The notes: a model not told the origin generated them from the sequence alone. Shown: positions 53,658 through 62,607, counted from the first letter of the stretch. The stretch: 64,000 nt of DNA from Rhodococcus sp. X156 (GCF_004006015.1 NZ_CP034766.1:310001-374000); one strand, 5' to 3'. Program-made: numbers and translations.

Positions 53658-55844
53658 GTGTCGATCGCCACCACCGACGAGCAGCGCGCCGTGCAGGACG
53701 CCATCCAGGCCTGGGCCGACCGGGCGCACCCGGCGGGCGCCGTCCGCGCTGAGCAGGACGCGCCCCGCGCCGCCTGGAGCTCCTTCGCCGAGCTCGGGTT
53801 CCTCGCGGTGGGGCTGCCGGAGGAGCTCGGTGGCGCTGGCGGGACCACCGTGGACCTGGCCGTGGTGGTGGAGGCGGCCGCCGCGGCGCTCGTGCCCGGA
53901 CCGCTGGTGGGCACCGTGCTGGCGGGGCAGGTGCTGCTGCGCTCCGGGGCCCCGGCCGCCCAGAAGCTGCTGCCCGCGCTGGCCGAGGGTGCGCTCAGCC
54001 TGGCGGTGGCCCTGGAGGCGGGCTCCCTGGTCGCCGAGCGGGACGCCGACGGCGCGCTGGTGGTGAGCGGCTCGGTCGGGCCGGTGCTGGGTGCGGACGC
54101 GGACACCGCCCTGGTGCTGGGCACCGCGGTGGGCGCCGACGAGGTGTGGTTCGTCCTCGACGCCGGAACGCCGGGGGTGCACCTGGACCCGCGCCAGGCC
54201 AGCGACCTCTCCCGCAGCCTGGCCCACGTGCGCCTGGAGCAGGTGCGCGTGCCGGCCGAGCGGCAGCTGGAGCGGATCAGCTCGGCGGAGGTGCGCGACC
54301 TGGCCGCCTGCCTGTTCGCCGCGGAGTCAGCCGGCGTCGCGGGCTGGTGCCTGCGGACGGCCACCGAGTACGCCCGGGTGCGCGAGCAGTTCGGTCGGCC
54401 GATCGGCTCCTTCCAGGCCGTCAAGCACCTGTGCGCGGAGATGCTCACCCGGGAGTCGCTGGCCACCGCGGTCGCCTGGGACGCGGCCACGGCCTGGGAC
54501 GCCGCCACCGAGGGGCCCGGCGCCGGGAACGCCGCCGCCGAGCGGGCACTGGCCGTGGCGGTCGCCGTGGCCGCCGCGCTGGACGCGGGGGTGGACAACG
54601 CCAAGGACTGCATCCAGGTGCTCGGCGGCATCGGCTTCACCTGGGAGCACGACGCGCACTACTACCTGCGCCGTGCGCTGGTGCTGCGCCAGCTGCTCGG
54701 CGGCAGCGGCCGCTGGCGCCGGCGCACCGCCGACCTCGCCCTCGGCGGGACCCGGCGCTCGCTCGGCGTCGACCTGGGGGAGCAGACGGAGGCCGGCCGC
54801 GCTGACGTGCGCCGGCAGGCCGAGCAGATCGCGGCGATGGCACCCGGTGAGCAGCGCCAGGGCCTGGTGGACGCCGGCTTCCTCGCCCCGCACTGGCCGC
54901 GCCCGCAGGGCCTGGACGCCAGCCCTGCCCAGCAGCTGCTGATCGACGAGGAGCTGGCCCGGGCCGGGGTGAGCCGGCCGGACATCGTCATCGGCGCCTG
55001 GGCCGTGCCGACCATCCTGGAGCACGGCACCCCGGAGCAGGTGGAGCGCTTCGTGGGCCCCACCCTCACCGGCGAGGTGCGCTGGTGCCAGCTGTTCAGC
55101 GAGCCCGGCGCGGGCTCGGACCTGGCCGCGCTGCGCACCAGGGCGGTGCGGGTGGACGGCGGCTGGAGGCTGTCCGGGCAGAAGGTGTGGACCTCGCTGG
55201 CCAAGCAGGCCACCTGGGCCATCTGCCTGGCCCGCACCAACCCCGACGTGCCCAAGCACCGCGGCATCACCTACTTCCTGGTGGACATGAGCACTCCGGG
55301 CATCGACATCCGCCCGCTGCGGGAGATCACCGGCGACGCCCTGTTCAACGAGGTGTTCCTGGACGATGTCTTCGTGCCCGACGACGCGGTGGTCGGGGAG
55401 GTCGACGGCGGCTGGAAGCTGGCCCGGACCACGCTGGCCAACGAGCGGGTGGCGATGGGTGGCGGCTCCAGCCTCGGGGAGGGGGTGGAGGCGCTGCTGC
55501 AGCTGGTCGCCGAGCGCGGGCTGGACACTGACCAGAGCGTGCGGGAGACCCTGGGTGTACTGGTGAGCGAGGGGCAGGCCCAGTCGGTGCTGGAGGTGCG
55601 CACCACGCTGCGCCAGCTGGACGGGCAGGACCCCGGCCCGGAGTCGAGCGTGCGCAAGCTGGTGGGGGTGCGGCACCGCCAGGCGCTGTCGGAGGCAGCG
55701 CTGGAGCTGCTCGGCCCGGACGCCGCCGAGGCTGGTCCGCTGCTGCGCACCTTCCTCAACGACCGCTGCCTGTCCATCGCCGGCGGCACCACCCAGATCC
55801 TGCTCAACGTGGCCGCCGAGCGCATCCTCGGCCTGCCCCGCTAG
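53658..55844 (+). CDS. fadE34: double-length acyl-CoA dehydrogenase (FadE34/ChsE3-like)
   Basis: A 728-residue protein made of two fused acyl-CoA dehydrogenase domains. The first (about residues 1-370) ends with GIGFTWEHDAHYYLRRA, where Glu occupies the usual catalytic position. The second (about 375-728) has WCQLFSEPGAGSDLAALRTR and ends AGGTTQILLNVAAERILG, where the usual Glu is Gly, so only the first looks catalytic. The family acts on steroid side-chain CoA esters. GTG 53658 follows AGGAG by eight bases. It is divergent from kstR with a KstR site between, as Rv3573c is. Confidence 0.9.
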   Translation: MSIATTDEQRAVQDAIQAWADRAHPAGAVRAEQDAPRAAWSSFAELGFLAVGLPEELGGAGGTTVDLAVVVEAAAAALVPGPLVGTVLAGQVLLRSGAPAAQKLLPALAEGALSLAVALEAGSLVAERDADGALVVSGSVGPVLGADADTALVLGTAVGADEVWFVLDAGTPGVHLDPRQASDLSRSLAHVRLEQVRVPAERQLERISSAEVRDLAACLFAAESAGVAGWCLRTATEYARVREQFGRPIGSFQAVKHLCAEMLTRESLATAVAWDAATAWDAATEGPGAGNAAAERALAVAVAVAAALDAGVDNAKDCIQVLGGIGFTWEHDAHYYLRRALVLRQLLGGSGRWRRRTADLALGGTRRSLGVDLGEQTEAGRADVRRQAEQIAAMAPGEQRQGLVDAGFLAPHWPRPQGLDASPAQQLLIDEELARAGVSRPDIVIGAWAVPTILEHGTPEQVERFVGPTLTGEVRWCQLFSEPGAGSDLAALRTRAVRVDGGWRLSGQKVWTSLAKQATWAICLARTNPDVPKHRGITYFLVDMSTPGIDIRPLREITGDALFNEVFLDDVFVPDDAVVGEVDGGWKLARTTLANERVAMGGGSSLGEGVEALLQLVAERGLDTDQSVRETLGVLVSEGQAQSVLEVRTTLRQLDGQDPGPESSVRKLVGVRHRQALSEAALELLGPDAAEAGPLLRTFLNDRCLSIAGGTTQILLNVAAERILGLPR

Positions 55845-56152
55845 TCCGGCAGCGGTACTGCGACCTGCGAGGCCAGTCGCTTGGCGCGAGCCGGCCCCCC
55901 GCCACCCTCGGGCTGGTTGACCTCGCCCCAGACCGCGTCCAGGGAGAGGCCGAGAACGCCGGCGATCGCGGCGACGGTCGGGAAGGACGGGGTGGCCACT
56001 CGGCCCGACTCGATCTTGCGCAGGGTCTCCGGCGACACACCGGCATCGAGCGCGGTCTCCAGCATCGAGCGCGCCCCCCTGGCCCGGCGGAGCACCGCAC
56101 CCAGGCGCTGTCCGCGCTCGAGCTCTGCGGGGGTGAGCGGCAACCTGACCAT
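55841..56152 (-). CDS. XRE-family helix-turn-helix regulator
   Basis: A 103-residue Cro/C1-type DNA-binding protein. The helix-turn-helix covers about residues 17-58 (LGAVLRRARGARSMLETALDAG, VSPETLRKIESGRVATPSF). A short Pro/Gly linker and basic tail follow, with no sensory domain. Its stop overlaps the fadE34 stop. It is divergent from a methionine aminopeptidase gene with 68 bases between, so it probably controls both. Confidence 0.85.
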   Translation of the reverse strand: MVRLPLTPAELERGQRLGAVLRRARGARSMLETALDAGVSPETLRKIESGRVATPSFPTVAAIAGVLGLSLDAVWGEVNQPEGGGGPARAKRLASQVAVPLPD

Positions 56153-56168
56153 GACGCCAATTCTAGTA

Positions 56169-56190
56169 CCGGGATACCATGGCCGGGATA
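56169..56190. promoter_or_regulatory. Direct repeat CCGGGATA in the XRE/map gap
   Basis: CCGGGATA occurs at 56169-56176 and 56183-56190, in the 68-base gap between the divergent XRE and map genes. The 14-base period suggests an XRE binding site. Confidence 0.4.
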
Positions 56191-56220
56191 GTTGTTGGCT
56201 ACCCGTGAGGACCGCGCCAC

Positions 56221-57003
56221 GTGATCGAGATCCTGAACCCCTCCCAGCTGGCCCGCGCGAAGGAGGCGGGTGCGCTGGTCGCGGACATCTTGCAGACCCT
56301 CAGGGGCCGCAGCGCAGTCGGCACCAACCTCCTGGAGATCGACCGGTGGGCCCAGGCCCTGATCGCCGACGCCGGGGCACTGTCCTGCTACGTCGACTAC
56401 GCGCCGTCCTTCGGGCGCGGGCCGTTCGGTCACTACATCTGCACGGGCGTGAACGACGCCGTGCTGCACGCCCTGCCGCGCGACTACGCCCTCGCCGACG
56501 GCGACCTGCTGTCGCTGGACCTCGCCGTCACCAAGGACGGCGTCGCTGCCGATGCCGCCATCAGCTTCATCGTGGGCGACGCGCAGCCCCCGGAGAGCGT
56601 CGCGATGATCGAGGCGACCGAGCGCGCGCTGCACGCGGGGATCGCCGCTGCCGGCCCGGGAGCCCGCATCGGGGACATCTCCCACGCCATCGGGACGGTC
56701 CTGCGCGAGGCGGGGTACCCGGTGAACACCGAGTTCGGCGGTCACGGCATCGGCTCGACGATGCACCAGGACCCGCACGTGGCGAACACCGGACGGCCCG
56801 GCCGTGGGTACAAGCTGCGCCCCGGCCTGCTGCTCGCGCTGGAGCCGTGGGTCATGGCCGACACCGCAGAGCTCGTCACCGACGCCGACGGGTGGACGCT
56901 GCGCAGCGCGACCGGCTGCCGGACCGCCCACAGCGAGCACACCATCGCCATCACCGGTGACGGCGCCGAGATCCTCACCCTGCCCTCGCGCGCGCACGCC
57001 TGA
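56221..57003 (+). CDS. map: type I methionine aminopeptidase
   Basis: A 260-residue enzyme removing the N-terminal Met from new proteins. The five metal ligands are all present: Asp100, Asp111, His175, Glu208 and Glu239, with the substrate His at 83. No N-terminal zinc-finger or SH3-binding extension is present. The start is GTG 56221. It is divergent from an XRE regulator and lies inside the steroid cluster, an unusual place for a housekeeping enzyme; it may be a second, regulated copy. A strong terminator follows. Confidence 0.92.
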   Translation: MIEILNPSQLARAKEAGALVADILQTLRGRSAVGTNLLEIDRWAQALIADAGALSCYVDYAPSFGRGPFGHYICTGVNDAVLHALPRDYALADGDLLSLDLAVTKDGVAADAAISFIVGDAQPPESVAMIEATERALHAGIAAAGPGARIGDISHAIGTVLREAGYPVNTEFGGHGIGSTMHQDPHVANTGRPGRGYKLRPGLLLALEPWVMADTAELVTDADGWTLRSATGCRTAHSEHTIAITGDGAEILTLPSRAHA

Positions 57004-57035
57004 GCTCGCGGCCGGCCATGGTGCGGCCCGACCGA

Positions 57036-57076
57036 CGACTGCGGCCCCCGCCCGGATCGGGTGGGGGCCGCAGTCG
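57036..57076. terminator. Strong bidirectional terminator between map and chsH3-like gene
   Basis: CGACTGCGGCCCCC (57036-57049) and GGGGGCCGCAGTCG (57063-57076) form a perfect 14-pair stem; inner GCCC/GGGT extends it to 18 pairs with the five-base loop GGATC. Confidence 0.82.
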
Positions 57077-57100
57077 GGTCGGCGGTGGTGCCTCGCAGGC

Positions 57101-57961
57101 TCAGGCGGTGGTCAGCACACCGTCGGCGAGCACCGGGGCGTCGTCGCGCTCCACCACGCTGGCGGTGACCAGGTACTGGCCGTCGTTCTCCCAGATGCGG
57201 GTGCGCAGCGTCTCGCCCGGGAACAGCACGCCGGCAAAGCGCACCCCGAAGGAGGCCACCTTGCTGGTGTCGCCCCCGAGCACGGCGTCCACCACGGCCT
57301 TGCCGGCCACCCCGTAGGAGCACAGCCCGTGCAGGATGGGCTTGTCGAAGCCGGCCGCCTTGGCGAACTCCGGGTCGGAGTGCAACGGGTTGCGGTCGCC
57401 GCACAGGCGGTACAGCAGCGCCTGCTGCGGCAGGATCGGCGACTCCACCACGTGGTCGGGCGCCCGGTCGGGCAGCTCCACCTTGTCGGAGGGGCCCCGC
57501 TCGCCGCCGAAGCCGCCCTCGCCCCGGGCGAAGATGCCCGACCGGGTGGTCCACAGCGGGTTGCCGTCGGCGTCCACGGTCTCGCCCTCCTGGATGATGA
57601 CGGCGGCCTTGCCCTTGTCCCACACCTCGGCGATGCGGGTGCGGGTGGTCGCCGTGCCCGCGGTGGGGATCGGGCGGTGCACCGTCACCTTCTGGTGTCC
57701 GTGCACCACCTTGGCCAGGTCGATCTCCACACCCGGGAAGGAGACCTTGGGGGCCTCGATGGCGTGGAAGCTGGCGGCCACGGTGGCGAAGGTCGGCAGC
57801 ACCTGCAGCCGGTCCTCCAGCACGTAGGCCAGCTCCTGTGGGTCCAGGCTGTGCGCCCCGGCTCCCACGCCCAGCTGGTAGAGCTGGACGTCGGAGGCGG
57901 TCCAGGAGAAGGTCTGCTCGGGAAGCTCCGCGCCGAGTGCGACGGAGAGATCAATGGGCAC
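57101..57961 (-). CDS. MaoC-like enoyl-CoA hydratase, steroid side chain (ChsH3/Rv3538-like)
   Basis: A 286-residue double-hotdog hydratase. The N-terminal hotdog lacks the catalytic motif; the C-terminal one has the (R)-hydratase motif with Asp189, Asn191 and His194 in CGDRNPLHSDPEFAKAAGF. The family hydrates 2-enoyl-CoA esters in cholesterol side-chain beta-oxidation. It lies downstream of kstD with an 11-base overlap, as Rv3538 neighbours Rv3537, so it should share the KstR-controlled promoter. Confidence 0.88.
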   Translation of the reverse strand: MPIDLSVALGAELPEQTFSWTASDVQLYQLGVGAGAHSLDPQELAYVLEDRLQVLPTFATVAASFHAIEAPKVSFPGVEIDLAKVVHGHQKVTVHRPIPTAGTATTRTRIAEVWDKGKAAVIIQEGETVDADGNPLWTTRSGIFARGEGGFGGERGPSDKVELPDRAPDHVVESPILPQQALLYRLCGDRNPLHSDPEFAKAAGFDKPILHGLCSYGVAGKAVVDAVLGGDTSKVASFGVRFAGVLFPGETLRTRIWENDGQYLVTASVVERDDAPVLADGVLTTA

Positions 57962-59738
57962 TGGTGGCCGCCTTCGTGTCGTTGTTGTCGGGCTTGTTGC
58001 CGGCCTTGCGGGCGGCGATGTCCAGAGCGGCGAGGTAGCCGAAGGTCATCGCAGGGCCGATGGTGGCGCCCGGCCCGGCGTAGGTGTGGCCCATCACCGG
58101 CCCGGAGGCGTTGCCCGCAGCGTAGAGGCCCTCGATGGCCGAGCCGTCCTCGCGCAGCACTCGGCCGTTGACGTCGGTGCGCATGCCGCCCTTGGTGCCG
58201 AGGTCACCGGGCACGATCTTCACCGCGTAGAACGGTCCGACCTCGAGCGCGCCGAGAGTGGCGTTGGGCTTGTTGCGGGGGTCGCCGTAGTACAGGTCGT
58301 AGCCGCTGTCACCGCGGCCGAAGTCCTCGTCCTTGCCCTTGGCGGCGAAGCCGTTGAACCGCTCGACGGTCTCGCTCAGCACGTCGGCGGGCACCTCGAT
58401 GCGCTCGGCCAGCTCGGCGATGGTGGAGCCCTTGACGATGACACCCGCCTTGAGCCAGCGGCCGGGGAACGGTGCGCGCGGCTGCAGGCCGGCGAACATG
58501 TACCGGTTGCGGTAGCGGGTGTCGATGATCATCCAGGCCGGCACGTTCTCGCCCGGACCCTCGCCCTGGCCGTGCTCACCGCCGTACATGCGGTGCACGG
58601 CCTCCACGTAGGGCGCAGCCTCGTTGAAGAACCGCTTGCCGCGGGTGTTGACCATGATGCCGCCGGGCAGGGTGCGCTCGGCCAGGCAGAACCAGGGCCC
58701 GCCGGTCAGCGGGATGGACGGGCCCCACCAGGCGTCGTCCATGAGGTCCAGCGCAGCGCCCAGCTTCTGTCCCGCCAGGATGCCGTCACCGGTGTTGGCC
58801 TTGGCGCCCACCGTCCACTCGGTGCCGATCGGGCCGCGCTGGTACTTCTTGCGCATCTCGTCGTTGTGGTCGAAGCCGCCGCTGGTGACGATGACGCCGT
58901 GACGGGCGTGCAGCACGGACACCGCGCCCTCCCGCAACACCTCCACACCGGTGACCCGGCCGTTGGTGCTCACCAGGTCGCGCATCGGGGTGTCCAGCAG
59001 CACCGGCACGCCGGCGTCCAGCAGCCCCGCGCGCAGCCCGCCGGCCAGCGCCTGGCCGCGTCCGACGAGAGCCTTGCCGGTGGCGCGGCTGTACATCCAG
59101 CGGGCACCCACCCGCAGCACCCGTGCGGGACCGCGGGGGTTGCGCATCATCAGGTTCAGCCACTTGAAGTCAGCCTGGGTCACCACCACGCCCAGCGGTG
59201 CCTTCGCCACGTCGGGCTCGAGGTTCTCGGCCTCCTTGCCCAGCTTCTTCAGGTCGAACGGCTTGGGCTCCACCGAGCGGCCGCCCAGGCGACCACCGGG
59301 CGCCTCGGGGTAGTAGTCGGAGTAGTTGGGCACCCAGGTCAGCTTGAGCGGGCTGTTGCGGAGCACGAACGACAGCATCTCCGGGCCGCGGTCGAGGTAG
59401 GCGTCGATGCGCTCCACGGGCACGTCCTTGCCGATGATGCTCAGCAGGTAGGTGCGGGCCGCCGCGGGAGTGTCGTCGGTGACCCCGGAGGCCTTGAGCG
59501 CCTCGTTGTTGGGGATCCAGACGCCGCCGCCGGACCGGGCGGTGGAGCCGCCGAAGTGCTTGGCCTTCTCCACCAGCACCACCGACAGGCCCTGCTTGGC
59601 CGCCGCGAGCGCCGCGGTCATGCCGGCCGCCCCGCTGCCCACGACGACCACGTCGTAGGTCTCGTCCTGGCCGCGCGCGGGCGCGGGCGCCGCGCTGCTG
59701 GTGTCGGTCGGCGTCTGCTCGGCCTCGTTCGCACCCAT
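57951..59738 (-). CDS. kstD: 3-ketosteroid delta1-dehydrogenase
   Basis: A 595-residue flavoprotein introducing the C1-C2 double bond in ring A of 3-ketosteroids. The FAD motif GSGAAG is at residues 34-39, KHFGGSTARSGGGVWIPNN follows, a catalytic Tyr is at 142 or 143 in SDYYPEAPGG, and FYAVKIVPGDLGTKGG holds the C-terminal catalytic Tyr/Gly. An extra 25-residue Ala/Pro-rich N terminus and a basic C-terminal tail make it longer than the usual 560 or so. Together with KshAB it opens ring B. Two KstR sites lie upstream. Confidence 0.95.
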   Translation of the reverse strand: MGANEAEQTPTDTSSAAPAPARGQDETYDVVVVGSGAAGMTAALAAAKQGLSVVLVEKAKHFGGSTARSGGGVWIPNNEALKASGVTDDTPAAARTYLLSIIGKDVPVERIDAYLDRGPEMLSFVLRNSPLKLTWVPNYSDYYPEAPGGRLGGRSVEPKPFDLKKLGKEAENLEPDVAKAPLGVVVTQADFKWLNLMMRNPRGPARVLRVGARWMYSRATGKALVGRGQALAGGLRAGLLDAGVPVLLDTPMRDLVSTNGRVTGVEVLREGAVSVLHARHGVIVTSGGFDHNDEMRKKYQRGPIGTEWTVGAKANTGDGILAGQKLGAALDLMDDAWWGPSIPLTGGPWFCLAERTLPGGIMVNTRGKRFFNEAAPYVEAVHRMYGGEHGQGEGPGENVPAWMIIDTRYRNRYMFAGLQPRAPFPGRWLKAGVIVKGSTIAELAERIEVPADVLSETVERFNGFAAKGKDEDFGRGDSGYDLYYGDPRNKPNATLGALEVGPFYAVKIVPGDLGTKGGMRTDVNGRVLREDGSAIEGLYAAGNASGPVMGHTYAGPGATIGPAMTFGYLAALDIAARKAGNKPDNNDTKAATSAH

Positions 59739-59759
59739 GGATCCTCCACTTGGTCGGGC

Positions 59760-59773
59760 TGCAACAGGTTGTA
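59760..59773. promoter_or_regulatory. KstR operator, proximal to kstD
   Basis: TGCAACAGGTTGTA fits TNNAACNNGTTNNA; its near end is 21 bases before the kstD start codon. Confidence 0.75.
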
Positions 59774-59836
59774 GCTGTTGCGCTCAGGATCGCCATCCTA
59801 GGCGCACGAACAGGCACGATGGCTCTGCGCAGGCAG

Positions 59837-59850
59837 TGGAACCTGTTCCA
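59837..59850. promoter_or_regulatory. KstR operator, distal to kstD
   Basis: TGGAACCTGTTCCA is a near-perfect palindrome and fits TNNAACNNGTTNNA. It lies 77 bases upstream of the proximal site in the 211-base kshB-kstD gap. Confidence 0.82.
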
Positions 59851-59949
59851 GTATCGGGTGGCCTGGGGGCGGCGGGGCCGGCACGCAGGACGCCCGGTCG
59901 CCGTGCGGCAACCGGGCGTCCCGCGGTGGTCGGCCGACCGCGTGGCGGC

Positions 59950-61020
59950 CTACTCGGAGTAGGTGACCTTGACCGTGTCGGTCATCGGCAGGGCCTGGCA
60001 GGCGAGCACGAAGCCGTCCGCGAGGTCCTGGTCGTCCAGGATCTCGTTGACCAGCATCTTCACCTCGCCCTCCTTGACGATGCAGGCGCAGGCGCTGCAC
60101 GCGCCCTGGCGGCAGGAGAACGGCGCGTCGATGCCCTTCTCCAGCAGGAGGTCCAGCAGCAGGGTGTCGGCCGGCCACTCCAGGCTGTGCACCGTGCCGT
60201 CGAGGTCCACCTCGACGGTGGCTGCCGTGCCGGCATCCTCGGCGGACACCTCCTGCTGCGTCGGCGCGAAGGGGTCGCCGATCAACGACTTGAACAGCTC
60301 GACGTGGATCTGGTGTCGATCCATGCCGAGCTCGCGCAGCGCGTGCGTGGCCACGTCCATGAACGGGCCCGGCCCGCAGATGAACGCCTGGTAGCCGATG
60401 AACGGCCGGGACAGCTCCTCCAGCTGGGCGCGGGAGGGCAGGCCTTGCACGCTCTCCAGCCAGTGGATGACCCGCAGCCGGTGCGGGTGCTCGGCGGCCA
60501 GCTCGCGCAGCTCGTCGGCGAAGATCACCGACTTCTCGTCCCGGTTGGCGTAGAGCAGCACCACCTGGCCGTCGCCCTTGGCGAGAGCCGACTTGAGGAT
60601 GGCCATCACCGGGGTGACGCCGCTGCCCGCGGCGAGCAGCAGGAAGTCGTCGTCCAGCGACTTGGGCACGAACAGCCCCGCGGGCGGCAGGACCTCGATG
60701 GTCATGCCCACGGTCACGTGGTCGCACAACCAGTTGGACCCGTAGCCGTCGGAGGTGCGCTTGGCGGTCACCTTGAGCACGCCGTCGGTGTGCGGCGAGC
60801 TGGACAACGAGTAGCAGCGCGCCACCGAGCCGGTCTGGTCGCTGGGGATGCGCAGCGTGAGGAACTGCCCCGGCTCGTAGGCGAAGCGCTCCTTGGCCTC
60901 GGCCGGGATCTCGAAGACCAGCGACCGGGCGTCGTGGGTCTCCTCGACGACGTCGAGCACTCGCAGCAGGTGCGAGTGTGCCCCTGTGGGCACCGACTCG
61001 GCGGTCACCGTCTCAGTCAC
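59950..61020 (-). CDS. kshB: 3-ketosteroid 9-alpha-hydroxylase, reductase subunit
   Basis: A 356-residue electron-transfer protein: an FAD-binding beta-barrel (RCYSLSSSP), an NAD(P)-binding domain (LLLAAGSGVTPVMAILKSAL, FICGPGPFMD) and a C-terminal plant-type [2Fe-2S] ferredoxin (SCRQGACSACACIVKEG with a fourth Cys in LACQAL). It passes electrons from NAD(P)H to KshA. GTG 61020 is preferred because AGGAG lies five bases upstream; the in-frame GTG at 61026 overlaps that site. It overlaps the small upstream gene, so kshA, the small gene and kshB are coupled. Confidence 0.94.
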   Translation of the reverse strand: MTETVTAESVPTGAHSHLLRVLDVVEETHDARSLVFEIPAEAKERFAYEPGQFLTLRIPSDQTGSVARCYSLSSSPHTDGVLKVTAKRTSDGYGSNWLCDHVTVGMTIEVLPPAGLFVPKSLDDDFLLLAAGSGVTPVMAILKSALAKGDGQVVLLYANRDEKSVIFADELRELAAEHPHRLRVIHWLESVQGLPSRAQLEELSRPFIGYQAFICGPGPFMDVATHALRELGMDRHQIHVELFKSLIGDPFAPTQQEVSAEDAGTAATVEVDLDGTVHSLEWPADTLLLDLLLEKGIDAPFSCRQGACSACACIVKEGEVKMLVNEILDDQDLADGFVLACQALPMTDTVKVTYSE

Positions 61021-61387
61021 TGTCACTCCTGTTTCCGGCTTCCCCGTCGGGGTCGCCCACCTGCAGCATGCCTTCGGCCACTGCGTAGCTGATGCTGGCC
61101 CTCAGTCTGGGGCAGGTGTCGGGCAGCGCGGTCATCGACCCCGTGCTCGTTCCGGCCCGCAGCTCGGGACAGCTCTCCTTCGCGCGCGTCGTCCACTGGA
61201 TGCTGGTGTGCTGCTTGCTGTTCTTCTTCACCAGCACGCGCGTCCCGCAGGTCCCGCAGTCGACGGGCTGCAATCCTGCCGTGGTGTACAGCAGCTTGTC
61301 AGCCTCAGTCTCAGCGTGCAGGCGCTCGGCGACCTCGCGCTGGTTGGCGAAGCTGGGTGCCTTGGCCCAGGTGGCGGTGTCGGCCAT
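61013..61387 (-). CDS. small Cys-containing protein of the ksh operon (Rv3527-like)
   Basis: A 124-residue protein between kshA and kshB. Four Cys residues stand out: Cys44 and Cys47 (DCGTCGTRV), Cys73 (KESCPEL) and Cys92 (DTCPRLR); they could bind zinc or an iron-sulfur cluster. It has no signal peptide or TM segment. It begins five bases after the kshA stop and overlaps kshB by eight bases, so it is made together with both hydroxylase subunits. A similar small gene (Rv3527) adjoins kshA in M. tuberculosis. Function unknown: a maturation or electron-transfer helper is a guess. Confidence 0.78.
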   Translation of the reverse strand: MADTATWAKAPSFANQREVAERLHAETEADKLLYTTAGLQPVDCGTCGTRVLVKKNSKQHTSIQWTTRAKESCPELRAGTSTGSMTALPDTCPRLRASISYAVAEGMLQVGDPDGEAGNRSDSD

Positions 61388-61392
61388 GGTGC

Positions 61393-62574
61393 TCAGACCT
61401 CCTGGGAGGTCTTGGCGGCCTCGGCCTCGGCCTGCATCCGCCGCATGTTCTCCTGCACCTCGGCCTCCCAGTTCTCGTTCGCGTGGGTGGTGTCCACCTC
61501 GAACTCGAAGCGCTGGGTCATCTCCTCGGTGACCTGGTCGACGTCGACGTAGAACTGCTCGTACCAGCGACGCAGCTGGTAGACCGGGCCGTCCTCCTCG
61601 GTCAGCAGCGGGTTCTCGATCTTGGTCTTGTTCTTCCAGATCTCCACGTCCTGCATGAAGCCCTCGCCCACGCCCTCGGCGAACTTGCGGCCGATCTTCG
61701 CGGCCGTCTCGTCGCTGACGCCCTGGGGCTTCTTGACGATGACGCCGTACTGCAGCACGAACTTGTTGGCGGAGACGGGGTAGTGGCAGTTGATGAGCAC
61801 GCTGTCCACCTCGTAGCCGCCGTACTTGTTGACCAGCGGGTTGATCATGTACGAGGGGCCGTAGTAGGCGGCCTCGGACTCGACCAGCGTCTCGGTGCCG
61901 GCGTACTGGGTGGACATGCCGACGTCGGGGCGACCGCGGCTGTTCATGTACTGCGAGGCGATGTGGCCCTCGAAGATGTTCTTGAAGTACAGCGGGAAGG
62001 CGTAGTGCACGTAGAAGAAGTGCGCCATGTCCACGACGTTGTCGATGATCTCGCGGCAGTTGGAGCCCTCGATGACCAGCGTCTCCCAGGTCCAGTCGGT
62101 CCACTCGTCGCTGAAGGCGCCCTCGATGCGGGGGATGGTGACCTCCGCCGGCGGCGGGTTGCCCTCCGGGTCGTTCCACACGAAGAGCTGCTGGTTCTGC
62201 TCCATGGTGGTCCAGGCGGCGGTGCGGGCGCGCAGCGGGACGCGCTTGGCGTAGGGCACGGCCTTGCACTTGCCGTCGCCGCCCCAGCGCCAGTCGTGGA
62301 ACGGGCAGGCCACCGTGTTGCCCTTGACCTGGCCCTGGGAGAGGTCGCCGCCCATGTGGCGGCAGTAGGCGTCGAGCACGCTGATCTTGCCGTCCTCGCC
62401 GGCGAAGACCACGAGCTTCTGGCCGAATGCCTCGATGGAGTGCGGCTTGCCGTCGCGGAAGGTGTCGGCCAGGCCGATGCAGTGCCAGCCGCGGGCGAAG
62501 CGGGTCTGCAGCTCGCCGACGTCGATCTGCCGCACCTCGTCGGTGTCGTGTGCGGTGCTGCTGGTCTGGGTCAT
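61393..62574 (-). CDS. kshA: 3-ketosteroid 9-alpha-hydroxylase, Rieske oxygenase subunit
   Basis: A 393-residue Rieske non-heme iron oxygenase adding a hydroxyl at C9 of 3-ketosteroids. The Rieske cluster uses Cys71, His73, Cys90 and His93 (YCRHMGG, CPFHDW); the mononuclear iron uses His185 and His190 (NVVDMAHFFYVHYAFP) plus a later Asp. All are shifted by four from the M. tuberculosis numbers. It is the first gene of kshA-small gene-kshB, with a KstR site 33 bases upstream of the ATG. Confidence 0.96.
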   Translation of the reverse strand: MTQTSSTAHDTDEVRQIDVGELQTRFARGWHCIGLADTFRDGKPHSIEAFGQKLVVFAGEDGKISVLDAYCRHMGGDLSQGQVKGNTVACPFHDWRWGGDGKCKAVPYAKRVPLRARTAAWTTMEQNQQLFVWNDPEGNPPPAEVTIPRIEGAFSDEWTDWTWETLVIEGSNCREIIDNVVDMAHFFYVHYAFPLYFKNIFEGHIASQYMNSRGRPDVGMSTQYAGTETLVESEAAYYGPSYMINPLVNKYGGYEVDSVLINCHYPVSANKFVLQYGVIVKKPQGVSDETAAKIGRKFAEGVGEGFMQDVEIWKNKTKIENPLLTEEDGPVYQLRRWYEQFYVDVDQVTEEMTQRFEFEVDTTHANENWEAEVQENMRRMQAEAEAAKTSQEV

Positions 62575-62607
62575 CTTGGTGCCTCCGAGCTAGGGCCGAT
62601 CTGGTGG

